20,949 nt of DNA from Amphibacillus indicireducens (GTDB taxonomy: Bacteria; Bacillota; Bacilli; Bacillales; Amphibacillaceae), in contig NZ_BAABDL010000036.1 of the NCBI RefSeq assembly GCF_039539605.1, forward strand, positions 1-20,949. Reading direction: 5' to 3'. The position numbers and the translations under genes are program-made. The notes beneath the pieces were generated by a model that was not told the origin of the DNA, did no database searches, and saw only the letters and a list, made by a program, of their open reading frames with translations. Below are positions 1 through 8,322 of the stretch, piece after piece; the first letter of the stretch is position 1, and each line of letters starts with the position of its first letter.

Positions 1-71
1 TTGATTGGTTATTTTTAATTGATTTGATGCGGTTTATTCAGGTTTTATGATTGGGCTATGAATAATCTAGG
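1..71 (-). mobile_element. End of an IS1380-like insertion sequence (left copy, cut by window edge)
   Basis: The first 71 bases are the exact reverse complement of 20734-20804, and the match stops at base 72. Read outward, the terminus begins CCTAGATTATTCATAGC, close to the CCTAGATTCT start of ISEcp1 (IS1380 family). On the right copy this terminus lies 5' of a transposase start, so here the gene would run leftwards, off the window. Only the end is visible, so integrity of this copy cannot be judged. The family call is from memory of the family ends. Confidence 0.75.
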
Positions 72-490
72 AGCTATTTTAATTGTAATCTAGATGGGCG
101 GATTAAAGAATGTGCAAATCTTTGTATTTGACTCATATTTTTGGGATCGCTTTCATTTTTAATGATTTATAAGGTAAAAATATAGATTTAGACATGCAAA
201 ATGACACGATTTAACGCGTTATATTCTAGATATCAAGAATTTATAATGTTCATTAGCTTACTTGTCCAAAGAAAATGTCTCTGAGGGCTGAAAGGAAGTA
301 ACGTGTATCTATTGTTATTTATCGATGATTCTAAAAGATGATGATTAGTCATTTTAAACAAATAGAATTTGGTCTAGAAACCATTAAACGGAAAAGGTGT
401 GAACGCAACTTCATAATTAAGGCGAAAAATCCCTTAATTTGGCAAATTATTATCATGGTAAAACGTTGATAAATCAAGGTAGCTAGAATT
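72..490. other. Non-coding stretch between the left IS end and the first promoter
   Basis: I find no convincing gene, RNA gene or known riboswitch in these roughly 420 bases on either strand. The stretch is AT-rich and stop-dense. It holds one cre-like site (142-155, listed separately) and a small perfect hairpin (415-422 with 432-439, loop of 9) that has no T run and so is not a convincing terminator. A TTGACT at 128-133 is followed 17 bases later by TTTCAT, a poor -10. It may be the remains of an intergenic region broken by the IS. Confidence 0.5.
142..155 (-). promoter_or_regulatory. Candidate cre (CcpA) site, distal
   Basis: Read on the minus strand the sequence is TGAAAGCGATCCCA. It matches the Bacillus cre consensus TGWAANCGNTNWCA at every position except the twelfth. 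It lies about 450 bases upstream of the first gene, too far for simple control of the promoter near 499, so it may belong to a gene lost to the left or act by looping. Match by eye only. Confidence 0.35.
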
Positions 491-520
491 TGTCCGGCTA
501 TAATACTTAATTAAGTCCGG
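491..520 (+). promoter_or_regulatory. Probable promoter region of the transport operon
   Basis: A perfect TATAAT lies at 499-504, about 100 bases before the first start codon. No good -35 sits at 16-18 bases (477-482 reads poorly; TTGATA at 466-471 is 27 bases away), which suits a promoter needing an activator such as the AraC-type regulator encoded downstream. GTCCGG occurs twice, at 492-497 and 515-520, 23 bases apart and flanking the -10. A 12-base palindrome, ACTTAATTAAGT, fills 505-516. The operator role of these repeats is inference. Confidence 0.45.
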
Positions 521-534
521 TTGTTATGAATTAA

Positions 535-548
535 TGAAAGCGCTATAT
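535..548 (+). promoter_or_regulatory. Candidate cre (CcpA) site in the operon leader
   Basis: TGAAAGCGCTATAT matches the cre consensus TGWAANCGNTNWCA at 12 of 14 positions, failing only in the last two bases. It lies some 30 bases downstream of the TATAAT at 499-504, inside the likely transcribed leader, a position where CcpA acts as a roadblock in other Bacillales sugar operons. Carbon catabolite repression of the transporter operon is therefore plausible but unproven. Confidence 0.45.
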
Positions 549-607
549 TTAGCACATGGAATTCTACAACGGATTTCATCATTAGTTAATTTTTAGGGGG
601 TTTAGGC

Positions 608-1978
608 ATGAAGAAGTTAAAACTAGTTGTTCTGTTGATCCTTATGTTAGTTATAGCTGCATGTGGTGGTAATAATGATGGTGCTACTGCTGATCCAGAT
701 ACGAACACTGATCCAGACACAACTGAAGAAGCAGATGGAGTAGAAGGCGAAGAAGAGGAAGAAGAAGGTGCGGATTATTATCAAACACCTGAAATGGATT
801 TTGATTTAGGTGGCCGTACACTTAAAGTTGTTGCTTGGTGGGACATGGAAATTACAGGAGAAGATCCTGATAGTGTCCAAGCTCGCGAGAACTTAGAAGA
901 GTTAAAAGAAAAGCACAACTTTGATATCGAGTATATCGCTATCGACTTTGGTGAGTACCAAGAAAGAATTACAGCTTCATTATTAGCAAATGAGCCAATT
1001 GGTGACTACATCCGTGTAGGTAAGAAATACACAATTCCTTCATTTGCACAACAAGATTTAATTTGGGCAATTGACGATTACGTTCAAAACCCAAATGTTT
1101 TCAACTTACCTTACACACATGAGATTTTCCAACATGAAGGTCAAGGTTATGCCTTTACAGACGCGAGAGCAAATATTGTTCAAGGTATTTTCTACAACCG
1201 TACGTTAATGGGCGAGTTAGGCTTGAAACCAATTCAAGAATATGTTGATGAAGATAACTGGAACTGGGATACATTCGCAGAAGTTGTTGCATCAGCAAAC
1301 CAAGATACAGATAACGATGGAAATATCGATACATGGGGCTTAGCTGTTCCATCTGTACTAGAAAGAGCTTTAGCTGCTAACGATGCTGCTCTAACTGATG
1401 CAGATCAACAAACTTTAGATGACCCAGCAACGATTGAAGCATTAGAATTTACACAAGATATTTTTGAAATTGCACGTCCAACTGAAGGTGGAGACTGGAC
1501 AGAGCCAGAACAATTCTTCCGTCAAGGTAACACATTGTTCATGCCTGGTGCAGACTTTATGTACAATGGTATTGTAAATGACATGCCAGATTACGATATT
1601 GGATTTGTTCCATTCCCAATCGGACCAAGTGCTGATGGATACCGCACATTTGAAGCGGACATCCAAGCAATTGCAATTCCTAAAGCGGTTGATAATCCAG
1701 AACAATTAATTTACATTTGGGAAAAAATCTTTGACATTGAGTCAATTTATGATTACCCAGGTCAAGCAAACCTAGAGTCAATGTTCTCTAATGAAGATGA
1801 CATTGAAAACGCTAGATTAGTACAACAACAATTAAATGTTCTTGACCACTTTACGTTTGATAATGATGTATTCTGGAGCTTCCAAGCTGAATTATTAGAT
1901 GGAGTACCAGTTTCAACACTTATCGAAAGTCATGCGCCAGCCTTCCAGGCAGCAATTGATGACGTTTACGGAAATTAA
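608..1978 (+). CDS. Lipoprotein sugar-binding protein of a CUT1 ABC transporter
   Basis: This is a family 1 extracellular solute-binding protein (456 residues), the receptor that would deliver a carbohydrate to a CUT1 permease pair. A lipoprotein signal is clear: positive N-terminus, hydrophobic stretch, lipobox IAAC with Cys19 as the lipidation site. Residues 20-60 form a flexible, strongly acidic tether with a run of glutamates, followed by the mature fold with a tryptophan-rich segment near 75-80. Residues 233-241 (DTDNDGNID) look like a calcium-binding loop, a feature of many Gram-positive binding proteins. The start is ATG with AGGGGG at 595-600. It is the first gene of the large operon, separated from the next by a strong stem-loop. 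The ligand cannot be told from sequence; the acidity suggests a salty or alkaline habitat. Confidence 0.9.
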   Translation: MKKLKLVVLLILMLVIAACGGNNDGATADPDTNTDPDTTEEADGVEGEEEEEEGADYYQTPEMDFDLGGRTLKVVAWWDMEITGEDPDSVQARENLEELKEKHNFDIEYIAIDFGEYQERITASLLANEPIGDYIRVGKKYTIPSFAQQDLIWAIDDYVQNPNVFNLPYTHEIFQHEGQGYAFTDARANIVQGIFYNRTLMGELGLKPIQEYVDEDNWNWDTFAEVVASANQDTDNDGNIDTWGLAVPSVLERALAANDAALTDADQQTLDDPATIEALEFTQDIFEIARPTEGGDWTEPEQFFRQGNTLFMPGADFMYNGIVNDMPDYDIGFVPFPIGPSADGYRTFEADIQAIAIPKAVDNPEQLIYIWEKIFDIESIYDYPGQANLESMFSNEDDIENARLVQQQLNVLDHFTFDNDVFWSFQAELLDGVPVSTLIESHAPAFQAAIDDVYGN

Positions 1979-2002
1979 TTTATAACTAAAAAATAACTTT
2001 GG

Positions 2003-2037
2003 TAAAGTGCCTACTGATTTCTCGTGTAGGCACTTTA
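2003..2037 (+). promoter_or_regulatory. Intergenic stem-loop after the first binding-protein gene
   Basis: Positions 2003-2014 and 2026-2037 form a perfect 12-bp stem with an 11-base loop. No T tract follows (the next bases are TCC), so it is not a typical terminator. It sits 24 bases after the first stop codon and ahead of the ribosome site of the next gene. Such hairpins commonly protect the upstream binding-protein message from 3' decay, or partly terminate, so that receptor is made in excess of permease. That role is inference. Confidence 0.65.
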
Positions 2038-2070
2038 TCCACTCATTAGAGATTAAGGGAGGCAAAAATA

Positions 2071-4989
2071 GTGCGGATATTCAAGAATAAGCTAGTACGT
2101 ATTATTTTAGTCCTTGTCATCATTTTTTCTTCCGTATGGATCATAGATTCTAGAAATAAGGCAGATCAACATTATTCTAAAGCCATGGTTGAGTTTGAAG
2201 CTGTCGTTTCTGAAAGAAATGAAGATAGCTACTATAATTATCTTGAAAATTATTCGAATGCAGCTCGACCTAATCAAGTGATACGCATTGAGGGAGAAGA
2301 CTTTGTTGAGACAGAGGGCGTGGGCTTTAGTTTAATTGATGAATTCAATAATATGAATGAGCAATCTGTTTTGACCCCAGAAGAAGGTTCAATTTCTTGG
2401 CAAGTGGATGTTGAAGAAGCAGGTTTATATAATATCCGCATCCATTACTACCCTATTGAAGGAAAAAGTTCAGCTATCCAACGAGAGATTAATATAAACG
2501 GAGATTTACCTTTTATGGGCGCCGATTATGTTATTTTTGATCGTGTGTGGGCTGATCAAGATGATGAGATTAGAAGAGACGAAAACGATAATGATTTGAG
2601 GCCTAGACAAGTTGAAGCACCTCAATGGTTAAATGCACCATTCCGAGATAGTGAAGGTTACTTCAACGAACCCTATCTTTTTTATTTTGAAGAAGGAACA
2701 CAAACAATTACTTTAACTTCTAAACGTGAACCAATGGTAATTGACTATATTGAACTCTATCAACATGAATTAGCACCAACTTATGAAGAAATGAAGGTAG
2801 AGTATCAAGAAAACAACCTTGAACCCGTATCAGATACATTCATAAAAGTCCAAGCTGAAGATGCAGTTAGAAAATCCTCTCCAACTCTATTTCCGCTAAC
2901 TGATCGCTCAAGTCCCACAGTGGAGCCTTATCATGTATCCAAACTACGTGTAAATGCGATAGGTGGCCAGAACTGGCAACAGCCAGGTCAATGGATTGAA
3001 TGGGAAGTTGAGGTAGAGGAAGAAGGACTCTATCAAATTGCATTAAAGAGAAAGCAAGATTTATTAAGAGGAATCTATGCATCACGTACCTTAACTGTTA
3101 ATGGTGAAGTTCCTTTTAGAGAAATGGATGTTATCCGATTTAACTATAGCTTAGATTGGAGAACAGATATCCTAGGACGTTCAGAGGAAGAACCGTATTT
3201 ATTCCACTTAAACGAAGGAACAAACACGATTCGACTCACGGTCACTTTAGGTGATGTGGCTCCATTACTAAGAACAATTGAGTCAAGTGTACTTGATCTT
3301 AATGAGATGTATCGTAAGATCTTGATGATTACATCGAATACACCTGACCCATTAAGAGATTATCAATTAGAAAGACGTATCCCAGACATGCTAGAAGTTT
3401 TTGAAAAACAAGCGGAAATCATTCGAAGTGTAGGTGATCACTTAGAATTAATTACTGGGGAACGTAGTGATAAAGTTGCCGTGTTGCACTCAACAGTTAG
3501 GCAACTAGAAAAAATGATTGCTAAACCAGAAACAATTGCCCGTCAACTTGATTCATTTAAAATGAACGTTGGTGGTCTTGGAACTTGGATTCAGACTGTA
3601 CGAGAGCAACCATTAACGCTTGATTACTTAGTTATTTCATCACCAGAGGCTGAAATGCCTAGAGCAGCAGCAACTACTTTTGAAAAGGTTAGACACGAAA
3701 TTGGTGCTTTCCTAGCATCATTCTCAGAAGACTACGATAATATCGGCAGCACGAGAGAGCATGGAACAATTAATGAAGAAGTTACCGTATGGATTACAAC
3801 GGGTCGTGACCAAGCTCAAATTCTTAAAACGATGGTTGACGATATGTTCACACCATACTCCGGCATATCAGTAAATATTAGATTGGTTCAACCACAAGTG
3901 TTACTGCCAGCAACGCTAGCAAATGAAGGACCAGACGTTGCCTTAAACTTAGGTGAAGATGTTCCCGTAAACTATGCGATGCGTAGTGCAGCAGCTGACT
4001 TAACTGTATTTCCTGATTTTGAAGAGATTTCAGAAAGATTCCACGAAAGTGCGGTCTTACCTTTCGAATATAATGAGGGCGTTTATGCACTTCCTGAACA
4101 GCAAATGTTCCCCGTTATGTTCTATCGAGCTGATATTTTAGAAGAGTTAGAATTAACACCTCCTGAAACATGGGATGATGTATACAGTATGATTTCTGTT
4201 TTACAACGAAACAACTTAGAATTTTATTTGCCAATTGATGATCCAATGGCTCAGAATCAGACATTGCTAGCACCAAACCAAGCGTTTGGAATGCTTCTCT
4301 TCCAAAGAGATGGCAAGTTTTATGCAGATGACGAGAAATCAAGTGCATTAGACGATGAGATTGCAATTGAAGCATTTAACCAATGGACACAATTCTATAC
4401 AAACTATAAATTCCCGTTAATGGCTGATTTCCCTAACCGTTTAAGAGTTGGTGAAATGCCAATCGGTATTGCTCCATATCCAACGTATAACATGTTAACA
4501 GTATTGGCTCCGGAAATTAGAGGGTTATGGGAGTTCACAACTGTTCCAGGAACACTAATGGAAAATGGAGAAATTGATCATACCGTTCCAAGTACAAGTA
4601 TTGCATCCATGATGCTACAGAACTCAGAAAAGAAAGAAGCAGCATGGGAGTTCTTGAAATGGTGGACTGAAAAAGATACCCAACTTACATTCGGACGTGA
4701 AATGGAAAGTATTCTAGGAGAGGCTGCTCGTTATCCAACCGCTAACGTTGAAGCATTATCAGAGTTACCTTGGCCTGTAGAGGATTATCAAAACTTATCC
4801 GCACAGTGGGAATGGGTTAAAGGAATCCCGCAAGTACCGGGTGGTTACTTTACAGGACGTCACTTAGATAACGCCTTTAGACGCGTTGTTAATGCTAACG
4901 AAAATCCTCGTGAAGCTTTACAGGATTATGTACGCTATATTAATGATGAAATAAAAATGAAACGGAGAGAATTTAACTTACCATATTAG
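2071..4989 (+). CDS. Membrane-anchored solute-binding protein fused to two carbohydrate-binding-like domains
   Basis: The 972-residue protein is about twice the length of an ordinary binding protein. Residues 8-25 form an N-terminal membrane anchor with no lipobox. Two related beta-sandwich domains follow, about 70-231 and 257-412. Each opens with a GED/AED motif, has a G-L-Y segment (118-120 and 319-321), an N-G-x-x-P-F motif (143-148 and 344-349) and an E-G-T-x-T-I segment; these resemble CBM6/CBM35-type modules. A helical section of about 150 residues leads to a family 1 solute-binding domain from about 570 to the end, with a typical P-x-T-W-D-D segment. The start is GTG with AAGGGAGG at 2055-2062. 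It probably grips a glycan at the cell surface and passes ligand to the permeases encoded next. Domain names are by eye; ligand unknown. Confidence 0.8.
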   Translation: MRIFKNKLVRIILVLVIIFSSVWIIDSRNKADQHYSKAMVEFEAVVSERNEDSYYNYLENYSNAARPNQVIRIEGEDFVETEGVGFSLIDEFNNMNEQSVLTPEEGSISWQVDVEEAGLYNIRIHYYPIEGKSSAIQREININGDLPFMGADYVIFDRVWADQDDEIRRDENDNDLRPRQVEAPQWLNAPFRDSEGYFNEPYLFYFEEGTQTITLTSKREPMVIDYIELYQHELAPTYEEMKVEYQENNLEPVSDTFIKVQAEDAVRKSSPTLFPLTDRSSPTVEPYHVSKLRVNAIGGQNWQQPGQWIEWEVEVEEEGLYQIALKRKQDLLRGIYASRTLTVNGEVPFREMDVIRFNYSLDWRTDILGRSEEEPYLFHLNEGTNTIRLTVTLGDVAPLLRTIESSVLDLNEMYRKILMITSNTPDPLRDYQLERRIPDMLEVFEKQAEIIRSVGDHLELITGERSDKVAVLHSTVRQLEKMIAKPETIARQLDSFKMNVGGLGTWIQTVREQPLTLDYLVISSPEAEMPRAAATTFEKVRHEIGAFLASFSEDYDNIGSTREHGTINEEVTVWITTGRDQAQILKTMVDDMFTPYSGISVNIRLVQPQVLLPATLANEGPDVALNLGEDVPVNYAMRSAAADLTVFPDFEEISERFHESAVLPFEYNEGVYALPEQQMFPVMFYRADILEELELTPPETWDDVYSMISVLQRNNLEFYLPIDDPMAQNQTLLAPNQAFGMLLFQRDGKFYADDEKSSALDDEIAIEAFNQWTQFYTNYKFPLMADFPNRLRVGEMPIGIAPYPTYNMLTVLAPEIRGLWEFTTVPGTLMENGEIDHTVPSTSIASMMLQNSEKKEAAWEFLKWWTEKDTQLTFGREMESILGEAARYPTANVEALSELPWPVEDYQNLSAQWEWVKGIPQVPGGYFTGRHLDNAFRRVVNANENPREALQDYVRYINDEIKMKRREFNLPY

Positions 4990-5007
4990 AATAGGAGGTG
5001 GGGGTAG

Positions 5008-5991
5008 ATGCAAACAAAAAAGGTAAAAAACCCAGCCGCAGTTACGGGCTATCCAGATAAAGATGCAACGAGCAATAAACTCTCTAGTAGAGAAAAATGG
5101 CAAAGACTAAAGCGTGATATGAAGTCAGCAAAAAGTTATTACTTGTTGATGGCTCCATTTATGATTATATTCTTTTTATTCACCGTACTTCCTGTACTCG
5201 CTTCATTAGTACTTAGTTTTTTCTCATTTAACATGTTAGAGTTGCCTCAATTTATCGGTTGGGATAACTACTCTCGATTGTTTTTAAATGATGATGTTTT
5301 TATAACAGCTTTAAGAAATACATTATTGTTTGCAGTTATAACCGGCCCACTTAGCTATATTGCATCCTTTATGTTTGCTTGGATTATAAATGAATTATCA
5401 CCAAAAGTAAGAGCAGTCATGACGGTCATCTTTTATGCCCCGTCAATTGCAGGAAATGTGTTCTTCATTTGGCTGATTATATTCTCAGGTGATGCTTACG
5501 GTTATTTAAACGGTTTTCTTATGCAATTAGGTATTATTCTCGAGCCTATTCAGTGGTTACGAGATGAACAATACGTGTTAGGAGTTGTTATTTTAGTTCA
5601 GCTTTGGTTAAGCTTAGGAACAAGTTTCCTAGCCTTTATCGCTGGATTCCAAACACTAGATAAGTCGCTAATAGAAGCGGGAGCAATAGATGGTATCAGA
5701 AACAGATGGCAAGAATTATGGTATATTACACTACCTTCTATGAAGCCCCAACTATTATTCGGTGCAGTTATGCAAATAACACAATCATTTGCAGTAGCGG
5801 ATATTTCAATTGCTCTGGCAGGTTTTCCAAGTGTTAACTATGCCGCGCATACCGTTGTTACACACTTGATGGACTATGGTACGATTCGATTTGAAATGGG
5901 TTACGCATCAGCAATTGCGACAATTTTATTCTTATTAATGATTGGAACGAACATACTCGTTCAAAAACTACTAAGAAAGGTGGGGACATAA
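5008..5991 (+). CDS. CUT1 sugar ABC permease (MalF/LplB type), pair 1
   Basis: This 327-residue integral membrane protein is one half of a sugar permease. After a charged cytoplasmic N-terminus of about 45 residues come about six hydrophobic segments, the first near 46-72. The EAA loop that docks the ATPase is present at 223-243: it reads EAGAIDG and ends in a conserved LP, with Gly replacing the second Ala. The start is ATG with a very strong AGGAGGTG at 4992-4999. The next permease gene begins one base after its stop, so the two are translated together and should form a heterodimer. No ATPase gene is nearby. In Bacillota, CUT1 permeases commonly share a distant MsmX-type ATPase. Confidence 0.92.
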   Translation: MQTKKVKNPAAVTGYPDKDATSNKLSSREKWQRLKRDMKSAKSYYLLMAPFMIIFFLFTVLPVLASLVLSFFSFNMLELPQFIGWDNYSRLFLNDDVFITALRNTLLFAVITGPLSYIASFMFAWIINELSPKVRAVMTVIFYAPSIAGNVFFIWLIIFSGDAYGYLNGFLMQLGIILEPIQWLRDEQYVLGVVILVQLWLSLGTSFLAFIAGFQTLDKSLIEAGAIDGIRNRWQELWYITLPSMKPQLLFGAVMQITQSFAVADISIALAGFPSVNYAAHTVVTHLMDYGTIRFEMGYASAIATILFLLMIGTNILVQKLLRKVGT

Positions 5992-5992
5992 A

Positions 5993-6847
5993 ATGCGCAT
6001 ATTCAAAAAACGACTTAATCGATCAATGCCAGTTACAATTCTATTGTTTCTATTTTTAGCATTAGTCGGTGTGTTTATGGCATTGCCGCTCGTATACGCA
6101 GTAAACAATGCGTTTAAACCACTTGATGAGCTATTTATTTTCCCGCCTAGATTCTTTGTTCGAAATCCGACTCTAGATAACTTTTACGATCTAGCGTCAG
6201 TTATGAGTGATTCATGGGTACCGATGTCAAGATATTTCTTTAACACCATTTTAATTACTGTCTTCGGTACAGGTGGACATATCATTTTAGCGTCAATGGC
6301 AGCTTATCCATTGGCAAAATATAAATTCCCTGGATCAAAAGGTATATTCCAGATTGTAGTTTTAGCATTAATGTTTTCACCACACGTAACAGCAATACCT
6401 AACTTCATGGTTATGTCAGGTCTTGGTTGGATTGACTCACACTTATCAATCATTATTCCGGCAATGGCATTTCCACTTGGATTATTTTTAATGAAACAAT
6501 TTATGGAGCAAATTCCAGATCCAATGTTAGAAGCCGCTAAGATAGATGGAGCAAGTGAGTTCCGGATCTTCTGGCAAATTGTCATGCCTAACGTTAAACC
6601 GGCATGGTTAACATTACTTATCTTACAATTCCCAATCTTATGGGGAACGGATGGTGGAACATTCGTCTATAGTGAGGAATTAAAGACATTGAACTATGCG
6701 CTACAACAAATTACTAACGCAGGTATTGCACGTGCGGGTGTAGGTGCAGCCGTTGCATTAATTCTAATGACCGTTCCAATTGGAATGTTTATTCTATCGC
6801 AAAGTAATGTTATTGAAACGATGTCAAGTTCAGGTATGAAAGATTAG
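5993..6847 (+). CDS. CUT1 sugar ABC permease (MalG/LplC type), pair 1
   Basis: This 284-residue protein is the partner of the permease encoded immediately upstream. It has a hydrophobic segment at about 13-36 and further membrane spans. The EAA loop at 180-199 reads EAAKIDGA and closes with MP where LP is usual. It has the short N-terminus and compact length typical of MalG-type subunits. The start is ATG with AAAGGTGGGG at 5977-5985, inside the end of the preceding gene, which supports translational coupling. The following gene begins 17 bases after its stop. Confidence 0.92.
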   Translation: MRIFKKRLNRSMPVTILLFLFLALVGVFMALPLVYAVNNAFKPLDELFIFPPRFFVRNPTLDNFYDLASVMSDSWVPMSRYFFNTILITVFGTGGHIILASMAAYPLAKYKFPGSKGIFQIVVLALMFSPHVTAIPNFMVMSGLGWIDSHLSIIIPAMAFPLGLFLMKQFMEQIPDPMLEAAKIDGASEFRIFWQIVMPNVKPAWLTLLILQFPILWGTDGGTFVYSEELKTLNYALQQITNAGIARAGVGAAVALILMTVPIGMFILSQSNVIETMSSSGMKD

Positions 6848-6864
6848 AAGGGGGTTGAATAGTT

Positions 6865-8322
6865 TTGAAAAGTGTAAAAAATAGATGTTTCACGATATCC
6901 CTTCTTGCTGTTCTAGTCATGAGCTTAATAGTTGATTTTGATGTCACGCAGGTAGAGGCTAGCGCGGACCAAACATCCTATAACTACTCGTACTGGGAGG
7001 AAGCCGTTCCAGCTCCTCCAGCTTATCTGCCTACGATGATCGTTGATGGTCAAGCATTAGGGATTGAGCCTTTTAATTCTCCACACGATATTTTTGTATC
7101 GGCTGATTATAAAGTGTATGTAGCTGATACAGGTAACAATCGCATTGTCATTTTAAATGATGTTTTCGAATATGAAGAAACAATTGAGACATTTTATGCG
7201 GATGGTACGATAGAAACCTTCTTAAACCCAGAAGGCGTGTTTGTAACAGATGATAATCATGTGTATATTGCAGATACAGGTAATCAGCGTGTCATCCATT
7301 TAGATGAAAACTTTGATTATGTTAAAACGATTGACGAACCTGAATCTGAAATGTTAACAGCAACCTTTAATTTTAGACCTAGAAAAGTTGCCGTTGATAA
7401 CGCTGGTCGTACATTCATTATGTCTGAAGGTGTATTTGACGGCTTTATGGAGTTCTCAGTAGATGGACACTTTACAACATTTATCGGTGCAAACCGAGTA
7501 CAGGTTGATCCAATCGAGTACCTATGGCGTAGATTCGCAACAAGAGAACAACGAAGTCAAATGGTTCTTTTTGTTCCAACCGAATTCACGGGCCTAGACA
7601 TTGATGAAGATGGATTTCTTTATGCGACGACTGTTGATGATGCAGATGATGTCGTTAAGAAGATTAATGCAAGAGGGGACGATATTTTAAGAAGAGAAGG
7701 TTATTTTAATCCGATTGGTGATATCAATTACGATAATGATCAAGGACCTTCACGATTAATTGATATTACTGTTGCAGATAATGGTATTTACTCTGTATTA
7801 GATTCTAGACGTGGTCGCATTTTTACTTATAATAACGATGGCTTCCTAATGTATATCTTCGGAGGCTTAGGTAATAAAATGGGTGAGTTCCATACACCTA
7901 TCGCAATTGAACGTTTCGATGATTTCTTTCTTGTACTAGATCGAAACCTTGGCGAAATAACCGTTTTTAATGCTACAGCCTATGGAAGTGCTTTAGATGA
8001 GGCAGTAAGAAGTTATGAACAAGGTGATGAAGAAAGAGCTCAAGCCCTGTTTGAGGAAGTTGTCAACATGAATGTTAACTTAGAATTTGCTTATACAGGT
8101 ATTGGAAAAGCATTGTTACGTCAAGATAATTATGAAGAAGCGATGTATAATTTTGAACAAAGTATTGATCAACAAAACTATTCAAAAGCTTATCTATTGT
8201 ATAGAAACCAAGTCATGCGTGAGAACTTCTCTCTGATGATGACGATCATTTTTGCTATAGTTGCTTTGTGGATAGGATTCTCAATTTACCGTAAAAAGAC
8301 AAAAAGAAAGAGGGTGTATTAA
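6865..8322 (+). CDS. Secreted-facing NHL beta-propeller/TPR protein with C-terminal membrane anchor
   Basis: This 485-residue protein has an N-terminal signal peptide (hydrophobic core about 11-26, likely cut after an E-A-S-A segment). About six NHL-type repeats follow, roughly residues 55-370, two of them with the signature V-A-D-T-G-N-N-R or I-A-D-T-G-N-Q-R. Together they should fold as a beta-propeller. Two TPR-like helical repeats lie at about 375-440. A single membrane span at about 452-472 is followed by a basic tail, so propeller and TPR would face outside. The start is TTG, chosen because GAAGGGGG lies 10 bases upstream; the stop abuts the next gene. It carries no catalytic motif that I recognise. 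NHL propellers and TPRs bind proteins or glycans, so an accessory or scaffold role beside the transporter is the best inference. Confidence 0.75.
   Translation: MKSVKNRCFTISLLAVLVMSLIVDFDVTQVEASADQTSYNYSYWEEAVPAPPAYLPTMIVDGQALGIEPFNSPHDIFVSADYKVYVADTGNNRIVILNDVFEYEETIETFYADGTIETFLNPEGVFVTDDNHVYIADTGNQRVIHLDENFDYVKTIDEPESEMLTATFNFRPRKVAVDNAGRTFIMSEGVFDGFMEFSVDGHFTTFIGANRVQVDPIEYLWRRFATREQRSQMVLFVPTEFTGLDIDEDGFLYATTVDDADDVVKKINARGDDILRREGYFNPIGDINYDNDQGPSRLIDITVADNGIYSVLDSRRGRIFTYNNDGFLMYIFGGLGNKMGEFHTPIAIERFDDFFLVLDRNLGEITVFNATAYGSALDEAVRSYEQGDEERAQALFEEVVNMNVNLEFAYTGIGKALLRQDNYEEAMYNFEQSIDQQNYSKAYLLYRNQVMRENFSLMMTIIFAIVALWIGFSIYRKKTKRKRVY

Noticed and set aside
415..439. Terminator or riboswitch upstream of the first operon
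   Set aside because: The 8-bp AT-rich stem has no T run, and I recognise no conserved riboswitch core around it.
1155..1705. Open frames on the minus strand inside the first receptor gene
   Set aside because: They lie fully inside a well-supported gene, lack ribosome sites and give low-complexity products. The same applies to other opposite-strand frames across 2867-15890.
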